A stretch of 21,830 bases of DNA, from the NCBI GenBank assembly GCA_002796165.1, contig PCWF01000257.1, positions 9,782-31,611 of the forward strand, written 5' to 3'. The first letter of the stretch is position 1; every line of letters starts with the position of its first letter. Shown here piece after piece: positions 1-6,353 of the stretch. The translations under genes and the position numbers were made by a program. The notes beneath the pieces are model-generated. The model did not search any database and was not told the origin of the DNA. It saw nothing but the letters and a program-made list of their open reading frames with translations. The DNA comes from Nitrospinae bacterium CG11_big_fil_rev_8_21_14_0_20_56_8 (GTDB lineage Bacteria; Nitrospinota; Nitrospinia; Nitrospinales; VA-1).

Positions 1-1780
1 CGAATTCCCGCCGGTAAATTTTACGGAACACTTCGCCGAGGTCCGCCTCCGGCTCCACGGGAACCATCAGGGGCGTATCCGTCCCCTCATACCGCATATG
101 CATGAACTGCCGGATCTCGACGGGGAAGTCGCCTTCCCGGCGCAACTCATCCACCGCTTCCTCCACCAGTTGGCGCAGGCGATCCTGCAATCCGGGGAGA
201 GAATCCGATGAAAGTCCTGCCGAGACCGAAACCTGTTTTTCGACCACCACGTCCGCCAGTCCCATTCCGTAAGCGGACAAGACCCCGGCAAAACGGTGAA
301 TGAAAATCCCGGGAATCTCCAGAGCCCGGGCCAGGGCACAGGCATGCTGTGCCCCCGCCCCGCCGAAGCAGGCAAGAACATGGTCCTTGATGTCGAATCC
401 GCGCAAAACGGAGATTTCCCGAATCGGCCGCGCCATCGTTTCGTTGGCCACCTTAATGAACCCGTAGGCCAGTTCTTCCACCCCGCGGGAGGGTGCAGGC
501 GAGATATCCTTCGACATCGTCTCAAACGCGGCGCGGGAAGCGGTGACATCGAGGGATTCGGTTTCCCGCGGACCGAACACTTTGGGGAAATATTCGGGGA
601 GCAATCGGCCCAGCACGAGATTTGCGTCGGTGAGGGAGAGCGGCCCGCCATTGCGGTAGCAGACCGGGCCGGGAAAAGCTCCCGACGATTCGGGACCCAC
701 CCCCAGCATTCCATTGCGGTAAAACAGCCGCGAACCGCCCCCCGCGGCCACGGTGCGGATGTCGAGTTGAGGAGTTTGGAGGTGCACCCCGGCGATCTCC
801 GACTCATGCCGCCATTCAAACTCCCCGTCATAGCGCGATACATCCGTGGACGTCCCCCCCATGTCGAATCCGATCACCGGTTGGCGCGCGTCGGAATCGC
901 GGGTCGTAAACGCATACCCCACCACCCCCCCGGCGGGACCCGATAGAATGGCCCGGCTTCCCGCAAACCCATCGGCCCGAACCAGCCCGCCGTCGGATTG
1001 CATGAAAAACATCTCCGGCGGGGTACCCGCGAACCCGGAGCAGAACGTCTCCAGGTAGCGCCGGATATGGGGCGTCAGGTAAGCGTCCACGCAGGCCGTT
1101 TGCCCGCGCGCGACGATTTTCACCCGGTTCAAAACCTGGCTGGAAAGCGACACCTGGGCGAATCCCATCTCCCTCGCCCATTCCCCAATCAACAATTCGT
1201 GATCGGGAAATGCATACGAATGCATGAAGACCACGGCCACGGAACGGATGCCCCGGTCGAGAAACGCCCGAAGCCCGTTGCGCACCTCGTCCCGATCGGG
1301 GATTTTTTCAACCACGACCGCGCCGCCGGGTTGTCCCGCGCTTATCCCCTCGGGTTTCACGCGGACCCGCTCATCCACCTCCAGGACCGCTTCGTACAAG
1401 GGGGGAGGTTTTTCAACTTTTAAATCGAAAATACGTGGCCGGTTCTGGTACCCGATCTCAAGAAGATCCCGAAACCCGCGCGTAATCACAAGTCCGGTGG
1501 GTGTTCCGCTCCGTTCCAGCAGGGCATTGGTCGCCACGGTGGTTCCCATACGAATCCACTCGATCCGGCTCGTATCGAATCCATCGGCAGGATGAGGCCG
1601 TCCCGTCACCTCCTGCAAGATGCGGCGAATGCCTTCACGGGGTGCGTCTGGATAATGAGCCGGGTTTTCAGAGAGGAGTTTAAGAATGCGGAATCCCGGT
1701 TCACCGGGAACCTCGGCGTAGATGTCGGTGAAGGTACCGCCACGGTCGATGGAGAACCGGAAACGATCGGGATGGGCCAT
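1..1780 (-). CDS. 5-oxoprolinase (ATP-hydrolysing), OPLAH-type, N-terminal half (runs off window)
   Basis: Predicted to open 5-oxo-L-proline to L-glutamate with ATP hydrolysis, in the cytoplasm. About 593 residues are visible, with no stop before the window edge. The N-terminus carries an IDRGGTFTD phosphate-binding motif (residues 11-19), then IRMGTTVATNALLER, typical of the hydantoinase/oxoprolinase N-terminal domain. The HyuA-like core follows with GFDMGGTSTDVSRYDGEF, ACFGGAGAQHACALARAL and MRYEGTDT. The wording matches the one-piece eukaryotic-type 5-oxoprolinase better than split hydantoinase subunits, so a HyuB-like half is expected to the left. I checked the reading frame at several points and saw no frameshift. 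The start at 1780 puts the motif at the usual place; an in-frame ATG at 1801 would add seven residues. A hydantoin-specific activity is the main alternative. Confidence 0.85.
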   Translation of the reverse strand, partial: MAHPDRFRFSIDRGGTFTDIYAEVPGEPGFRILKLLSENPAHYPDAPREGIRRILQEVTGRPHPADGFDTSRIEWIRMGTTVATNALLERSGTPTGLVITRGFRDLLEIGYQNRPRIFDLKVEKPPPLYEAVLEVDERVRVKPEGISAGQPGGAVVVEKIPDRDEVRNGLRAFLDRGIRSVAVVFMHSYAFPDHELLIGEWAREMGFAQVSLSSQVLNRVKIVARGQTACVDAYLTPHIRRYLETFCSGFAGTPPEMFFMQSDGGLVRADGFAGSRAILSGPAGGVVGYAFTTRDSDARQPVIGFDMGGTSTDVSRYDGEFEWRHESEIAGVHLQTPQLDIRTVAAGGGSRLFYRNGMLGVGPESSGAFPGPVCYRNGGPLSLTDANLVLGRLLPEYFPKVFGPRETESLDVTASRAAFETMSKDISPAPSRGVEELAYGFIKVANETMARPIREISVLRGFDIKDHVLACFGGAGAQHACALARALEIPGIFIHRFAGVLSAYGMGLADVVVEKQVSVSAGLSSDSLPGLQDRLRQLVEEAVDELRREGDFPVEIRQFMHMRYEGTDTPLMVPVEPEADLGEVFRKIYRREF

Positions 1781-1861
1781 GGATCCGCAACTTCCCAACA
1801 TGAGGCCGATTTCAAGGTGCGAGACAAACGACGGGCAAACGGAGAATCAAGAGGGCCTCTG

Positions 1862-2138
1862 AAAATTACCGTTAGCCCTGAGCGGACTCGTGAGAATTAC
1901 CGGCCTGCGAAGGGGCGACCTGGAACATCGTGAAGCATTAGCAGGTTGCTGAAAAAGTCAAATGGAACCCCACCGTCGTCACCCTGAGCCTGTCGAAGGG
2001 TGATTGGGCCGTTGAAATATCAGGGTCATGCTTTCCTTCGGCTTCGCTCAGGACAGGCTCGAAACAAGCTCGGCGCGACAATTGAGTTTTGGTTCGCAAT
2101 CCGACTTTTTCAGCAACCTGTTAGAGGCGCCCTTAAAT
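1862..2138. repeat. MITE-like intergenic repeat, copy 1
   Basis: A perfect 18-bp terminal inverted repeat, CAGGTTGCTGAAAAAGTC at 1942-1959 and its complement at 2103-2120, encloses about 140 bp. The interior holds further inverted segments: GAGCCTGTC at 1986-1994 and GACAGGCTC at 2052-2060. A flank at 1882-1956 aligns without gaps to 13883-13957 of copy 2, with about 15 differences in 75. The right outer edge, TTAGAGG...CTTAAA, also recurs in copies 2 and 3. No ORF encoding a transposase lies inside, so this is non-autonomous. It fills most of the 352-bp gap between the 5-oxoprolinase start and the MBL hydrolase gene; I saw nothing else there. Confidence 0.8.
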
Positions 2139-3101
2139 AAGATCGATGGATTCCCCTTCCGCGGCGAGAACCATCTGCAATGAATTTTTGGGTCCGACCA
2201 GTTTCAGGTATTTTTCCGTCTGGCGGAAGATGTCGGCCAGCTTGAAATCGCTATAGGTGGGCTCGTGGTGATAGAAAGCGATTTTCTTGACGTTGGCCTC
2301 CACCGCGAGGGCGACCCCGATAAAAGTCGAACTGTGTCCCCAGTCTTCCTTTTCCAACCCCTCACTGAACGTGTATTGAGAATCAAAAATCAAAAGATCC
2401 GCGTCCCTGAAAAAATCCACGGCGGGTTTCAAATCTTCCTTTCCCAGGCGCTTGTACTCGGCATCGGTCGCGTAAACCAGCGTCTTTCCCATATACTCCA
2501 CGCGGTAGGCGAAACTTTTTCCCGGATGATACATGGGTTTCCAGGTGATGCGGGCATCGCCGACCTTGCATTCCGTAATGCCCTGGAGCACCTGAAACTG
2601 AACGTCGGAGGAAAACGCGCTGAACGGAACCGGAAAATATTCCTTGGCCTGCTGTTGTTCCAGGCGGTACCCAATGTCTTCCAGCGGCGAGTAAATGGTA
2701 AACCGGTTGCCGCGCACGTAGAACGGCACGAAAAACGGCACACCGAGGATATGATCCCAATGGGTATGCGAGAGGAAGATATGGGCCTGTCCCTGCCCGC
2801 GGCTGAACTCGCATTTCATCCAGGCGAGTCCCAGTTCGCGAAACCCCGATCCGCAATCGAAGACCAGGTGCTCCCCATCCAGGGAAACCTCCACGCAGGA
2901 GGAGTTGCCGCCAAAACATCCACGCACCTCGACCGGGAGACTTTGGACGAAGGCCTGCCGGGTGACGGCATCCTTCAAATCATCCGGCCGGACCAATTCC
3001 AGGGCTTTGAGAAGTTTGTCCTGGATCTGGTCCGCGGTGCTGGGAGTGGGGATCGATCCCCGCACCCCGCGAAACGTTACACGGAATTGGTTTTTTTCCA
3101 T
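2133..3101 (-). CDS. MBL-fold metal-dependent hydrolase (TaR3-like)
   Basis: A cytoplasmic metallo-beta-lactamase-fold protein of 322 residues with no signal peptide. The metal-binding set is complete: HTHWDH at 112-117, His192 in YHPG, Asp213 in YATDAEY, and a late FYHHEPTYSD around 277-286. WGHSS near 254-258 is a further conserved patch. The N-terminus VTFRGVRGSIPTP and the GCFGGNSSCVEV strand are typical of the TaR3/PhnP-like branch, related to cyclic phosphodiesterases and RNase Z. The substrate cannot be told. The gene has its own predicted promoter at 3184-3212, so it is probably not co-transcribed with the HDOD gene upstream, although the two are on the same strand. Its TAA stop lies inside the outer edge of repeat copy 1. 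Confidence 0.85.
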   Translation of the reverse strand: MEKNQFRVTFRGVRGSIPTPSTADQIQDKLLKALELVRPDDLKDAVTRQAFVQSLPVEVRGCFGGNSSCVEVSLDGEHLVFDCGSGFRELGLAWMKCEFSRGQGQAHIFLSHTHWDHILGVPFFVPFYVRGNRFTIYSPLEDIGYRLEQQQAKEYFPVPFSAFSSDVQFQVLQGITECKVGDARITWKPMYHPGKSFAYRVEYMGKTLVYATDAEYKRLGKEDLKPAVDFFRDADLLIFDSQYTFSEGLEKEDWGHSSTFIGVALAVEANVKKIAFYHHEPTYSDFKLADIFRQTEKYLKLVGPKNSLQMVLAAEGESIDLI

Positions 3102-3183
3102 AACCGAACAGGGTCCGGATCTACCCCGGGCCCGATCATTGAACAGGGGAGATCATTGAAAAAATGTAACAAACGGTGATTTC

Positions 3184-3212
3184 ATTGTATCATCGATTTA
3201 ACTTTACGCCAA
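3184..3212 (-). promoter_or_regulatory. Predicted sigma-70-type promoter of the MBL hydrolase gene
   Basis: On the minus strand TTGGCG (3207-3212) and TACAAT (3184-3189) are separated by exactly 17 bp. This would start a transcript near 3177, leaving a leader of roughly 75 nt before the ATG at 3101. It is a sequence match only. Confidence 0.5.
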
Positions 3213-3269
3213 CTCCGAGTCTTTCGACCGGCCGATTTGCGGCAAAACATGCAAGCCGGGGGGAGGTTT

Positions 3270-4121
3270 TTATCCTATGAGAAGAGATTCCGTCGTTTGC
3301 AATCCCTCCTGGGTGGCTTCCACCATGATCTCCAACTCCTCGGAAGTGAAATCCAGGATTTCCATTTCATCCGGGCTCAGCGGTTCACTCTGGACCGGGG
3401 TACCATTGGTCATTCTATTGGTATTGGCAATGCGGTTGGCCATCCCTACGATTTGCGCGTTGTCCATCGGGCGGCTTAACCCGCCCAGATGATGATGCTC
3501 CTGAACCGCCGCGATAACGGGAGGCGGAAGGGGCCACCATTTTTTAATAAATTCTCCACCCAGTTCAGGGTGCGCAATCCCAAACGTCCTTTCCTCAAGA
3601 ACTTCCAGAGGCTCGTTACTGCCTTTCGCGGATTTCAAAAACCGGGAGTATTCATCGGGAATCAGAAAATCGAATACGAGAATGCCTAAATCGTGCATGA
3701 GACCCGACAAGTAGCAGTAAAGCAATTGATCCCGCTCGCGGACCAGGTGAGGTCCCAGGGCTCGGGCGAGACAACCCACCGCCAGCGAGTGTTTCCAGAA
3801 TTCCAACTGGTTGAAACCCTTGGTCTTTTTGAACAAGCCCGGCATTTGCAACGTATAGGCAAGGTCGAGCACCATTTTGAGTCCGAGGCGCATCACGGCA
3901 TCGGGAATCTCCCTGGCCTCGTCGCGTCCGCCGCCGAACAAGACGCTGTTGGCCATTTTAAGGAGGCGCCCGGAGAGGACCGGCTCGGTTTCGATCAATT
4001 TGGCGATGTTCTCAATATCGCTGTCGGGATCATTGATGCGGTTGTCGAGGTTGATGAGAAAATCCGGGAGGGGCGGCAGGTCGCCACGCTTGGAAACCAG
4101 ATTCAGAATTTGATCTCGCAT
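3270..4121 (-). CDS. HDOD domain protein
   Basis: A 283-residue cytoplasmic protein, almost entirely an HDOD domain (the HD-related output domain found in signalling proteins, usually without phosphodiesterase activity). Typical blocks are LPPLPDFLINLDNRINDP (15-32), AKLIETEPVLSGRLLKMANS (40-59), YLSGLMHDLGILVF (137-150), HPELGGEFIKKWWPLP (184-199) and EHHHLGG (208-214). A short acidic C-terminal tail follows. The His-Asp pair at 143-144 is kept, but the full HD-GYP motif set is absent, so catalysis is doubtful. The start has GAGCGGA shortly upstream. The gene is divergent from rlpA across a 316-bp gap. A second HDOD gene lies at 9798-10637; the two are clearly different in sequence. The role is unknown; regulatory protein is the safest label. 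Confidence 0.85.
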   Translation of the reverse strand: MRDQILNLVSKRGDLPPLPDFLINLDNRINDPDSDIENIAKLIETEPVLSGRLLKMANSVLFGGGRDEAREIPDAVMRLGLKMVLDLAYTLQMPGLFKKTKGFNQLEFWKHSLAVGCLARALGPHLVRERDQLLYCYLSGLMHDLGILVFDFLIPDEYSRFLKSAKGSNEPLEVLEERTFGIAHPELGGEFIKKWWPLPPPVIAAVQEHHHLGGLSRPMDNAQIVGMANRIANTNRMTNGTPVQSEPLSPDEMEILDFTSEELEIMVEATQEGLQTTESLLIG

Positions 4122-4257
4122 AATTTCCGCTCGGTGGAAAATCCCTCACCCCCTGCATTTTTTAAAACCATCCCGGGGTGGAATTGGTATTATCCATCTA
4201 TTCCCTTATCCGTCAAGAATTTATAGTCGAGTACCCCAAAAAGGGGAGAAGGAATGT

Positions 4258-4343
4258 TCGGTTCCCAAAGATGCCGACGCGATTTTAGTTGACCTGAGTT
4301 AGCAGGAAAAAATACAATAAAGATTCCCTTCTATGGGAACCGA
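4258..4343. repeat. 10-bp inverted repeat flanking the rlpA promoter
   Basis: TCGGTTCCCA at 4258-4267 is exactly complementary to TGGGAACCGA at 4334-4343. The arms are 66 bp apart, and the predicted rlpA promoter lies between them. They could be a pair of operator half-sites or a long-range stem; chance is possible at this length. Confidence 0.45.
4289..4318 (+). promoter_or_regulatory. Predicted sigma-70-type promoter of the rlpA-greA-trmB-lpxC operon
   Basis: TTGACC (4289-4294) and TACAAT (4313-4318) are spaced by 18 bp, a close match to the consensus. Initiation near 4325 would leave a leader of about 110 nt. The rest of the 316-bp gap at 4122-4437 is AT-richer than the genes. It holds a small CCCC-AAAAA-GGGG hairpin near 4234-4246 and no ORF I would defend. 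Confidence 0.6.
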
Positions 4344-4437
4344 TTTATAATTAATAAGTTATGTCCTTTGAACACCACGGGGCACCCGTAATCGACCACA
4401 AAATTCCAAACCCCGTTCCCGGTTCCCTGAAAACCAT

Positions 4438-5160
4438 ATGAATCGTGTGTCCGTTTCCATCTCCATCCCGGCGATTTTCCTGGCCTCGCTGGTTCTGTTC
4501 CTTTCGTCTACTGGCTGGGGAGAGGCCATGGATACGGCCACTCCCCCCACGCCTGCCGGGATGCCTTACGAGGTTCAGGGAAAAACCTATTATCCCGTAG
4601 CGTCCACGACCGAAGGATTTGAGGAAACCGGGATCGCTTCCTGGTATGGTCCCCGGTTCCAGGGCAAACCCACGTCGGCCAAAGAAGTGTACAATATGGA
4701 CGATCAAACGGCGGCGCACAAAACCCTTCCGCTCAACACCTGGGTGCGCGTCACTCACCTTGAAAACGGCAGGGAGACGGTGGTGCGCATAAACGACCGG
4801 GGCCCGTTTGTGAACGATCGCATCATCGACCTCAGCCGGTTTGCCGCAAAACAATTGGGCATCCTTCAAAAAGGCACCGGTCCGGTTAAGCTGACGGTGT
4901 TAAAAAGTCAGCCCGCGAAGGAGGACTCAACCGCACCCCTGGAATTCACCGTGCAGGTGGGCGTATTTCAGAAACAGGTCAATGCGCGGAAATTGTCCGA
5001 AAAACTCAAAGATAGCCGTATTCAGGAAATTCGGACCGCGAATTCCGGCCTGTTTCGTGTGGTCGTGGGAAATTTCCTCAATTTCGAAAAAGCCCTGGAG
5101 ATGCGAAACCACTTCCGCAGAAATGGATTTTCCAGGGCCTTTGTCATTCCCGCAAGTTAA
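4438..5160 (+). CDS. rlpA: RlpA-family septal ring lytic transglycosylase with SPOR domain
   Basis: A secreted peptidoglycan-cleaving enzyme of 240 residues. A signal peptide covers about residues 1-30 with likely signal peptidase I cleavage near GWGEA. There is no lipobox cysteine, unlike lipoprotein versions. The double-psi beta-barrel follows: GIASWYG (65-71), KEVYNM with Glu83 at the catalytic acid position, TAAHKTLP with His94, RINDRGPFV with Asp120, and RIIDLS. The C-terminus from about 168 reads as a SPOR domain (FTVQVGVFQKQVNARKL), which binds denuded glycan at division sites. It is the first gene of the plus-strand operon; greA follows after 35 bp. The Shine-Dalgarno sequence at this ATG is weak, but the signal peptide fixes the start region. 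Confidence 0.93.
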   Translation: MNRVSVSISIPAIFLASLVLFLSSTGWGEAMDTATPPTPAGMPYEVQGKTYYPVASTTEGFEETGIASWYGPRFQGKPTSAKEVYNMDDQTAAHKTLPLNTWVRVTHLENGRETVVRINDRGPFVNDRIIDLSRFAAKQLGILQKGTGPVKLTVLKSQPAKEDSTAPLEFTVQVGVFQKQVNARKLSEKLKDSRIQEIRTANSGLFRVVVGNFLNFEKALEMRNHFRRNGFSRAFVIPAS

Positions 5161-5195
5161 TTGAGAACACTTAGAACTCACCCCGAGATTAAAAC

Positions 5196-5681
5196 ATGAG
5201 ACTTCCCATTCTGGACAAACTGGACAAGGATCTTGAATCCGCCAGGAAAGAATTGAACGTTGATATCCCGCATGCGCTGAAAGTTGCCATGGCCCATGGA
5301 GATCTCAGCGAAAATGCAGAATACAAGGCCGCCAAGGAGCGGCAAACCTTTCTTCAATCCCGCATTTCCCAGTTGCAAAAACGAATCAGCGATATCACCG
5401 GGATCAACCTGAGCCGGATTCCCAAAGACCGGTCGGGCCTGGGAAGCACCCTGTTTCTCAAGGACCTCAACACCGGAGAGGAAACCGTTTTCCGCCTTGT
5501 GTTTCCGGAAGAGGTCAATCCCGATGAGGGCAAAATATCCGGAGCCTCCCCTATCGGCCGTGCGCTTCTCGGCAAACGGGAGGGCGACGAAGTGCTCATC
5601 CCCCTGGCCGAATCCCGTAAGGAATTTGAGGTGGTGCGGCTGATCACCATCCACGAGGACACCGGGGAAGCGGGCGGTTAA
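5196..5681 (+). CDS. greA: Transcription elongation factor GreA
   Basis: Rescues backtracked RNA polymerase by stimulating transcript cleavage through its secondary channel. At 161 residues it has the standard length. The N-terminal coiled coil carries GDLSENAEYKAAKE (35-48), including the acidic tip residues Asp36 and Glu39 that coordinate the second Mg. The C-terminal FKBP-like domain shows ISGASPIGRALLGKREGDEV, the usual GreA ending. The protein reads as GreA rather than GreB, but the extended -ITGINLSRIPKDRSGLGST- hinge is somewhat divergent. It lies 35 bp after rlpA and 9 bp before trmB, so it is very likely in the same transcript. Confidence 0.93.
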   Translation: MRLPILDKLDKDLESARKELNVDIPHALKVAMAHGDLSENAEYKAAKERQTFLQSRISQLQKRISDITGINLSRIPKDRSGLGSTLFLKDLNTGEETVFRLVFPEEVNPDEGKISGASPIGRALLGKREGDEVLIPLAESRKEFEVVRLITIHEDTGEAGG

Positions 5682-5690
5682 GTATTTTCC

Positions 5691-6323
5691 ATGGGATTCA
5701 AAAATTTAATATCCTTTGACGCGATCGTCGAAAACGAGCCCTTCTTTCTGGACCTCGACGAACACCCCGACTGGAGCGCCGTTTTCGGCAACAGGAACCC
5801 CATCAAACTGGAGGTCGGTTTCGGGGGGGGGAGCTTTCTGATCGAAATGGCCGCCCGGGAAAACCGCGCCAATTTCGTCGGGCTGGATTACTATCACAAA
5901 GGCATCCGCAAGACCATCACCCGGATCAACAAGCTTCAGCTTCAAAATGTCCGGCTGGTTTACGGAGATGCGAAGGAAAAAATTCCGCTCCTGTTCCGGC
6001 GCGGGGAACTGAGTGAAGTCTATATCAACTTCCCCGATCCCTGGCCGAAAAAACGCCATGCCAAAAGAAGGTTGATTAAACCGGAAATTATCGGCATGCT
6101 AGCGGAAAAGATCGCTCCCGGAGGAACGATCTACCTGGCCACGGACAGCGAGTCCTACGCCGCAGAGATTCTGGAGGGGTTCGAGGCCTCCCCTGAATTC
6201 ACAAACAAGTCGGGCCCGCGGGCTTACGAGATCCAGCGGGAGGATGTGCCCAAATCCAAGTACGAAAAAAATTTCATCAAGGCCGGCGAAAAAATCTTCT
6301 ACATGACCTTCATGCGGAATTGA
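5691..6323 (+). CDS. trmB: tRNA (guanine-N7-)-methyltransferase TrmB
   Basis: Methylates G46 in the tRNA variable loop using S-adenosylmethionine. The protein has 210 residues. The SAM-binding motif is EVGFGGGSFL (41-50), followed by NFVGLDYYHKG. The family signature NFPDPWPKKRHAKRRL (113-128) holds the catalytic Asp and the substrate-binding basic run. The late YEKNFIKAGEKIFYMTF block completes the fold. It is spaced 9 bp after greA and 30 bp before the LpxC fusion, and no promoter is evident between them. Nothing is truncated. Confidence 0.95.
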   Translation: MGFKNLISFDAIVENEPFFLDLDEHPDWSAVFGNRNPIKLEVGFGGGSFLIEMAARENRANFVGLDYYHKGIRKTITRINKLQLQNVRLVYGDAKEKIPLLFRRGELSEVYINFPDPWPKKRHAKRRLIKPEIIGMLAEKIAPGGTIYLATDSESYAAEILEGFEASPEFTNKSGPRAYEIQREDVPKSKYEKNFIKAGEKIFYMTFMRN

Positions 6324-6353
6324 TCCCGTCGGTTCACGTTTGGGAGGACTGAT

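Noticed and set aside
67..843. 258-codon minus-strand frame inside the 5-oxoprolinase gene
   Set aside because: The oxoprolinase frame on the same strand gives all the family motifs; this is a frame-shifted reading of it, rich in Arg, Pro and Ser.
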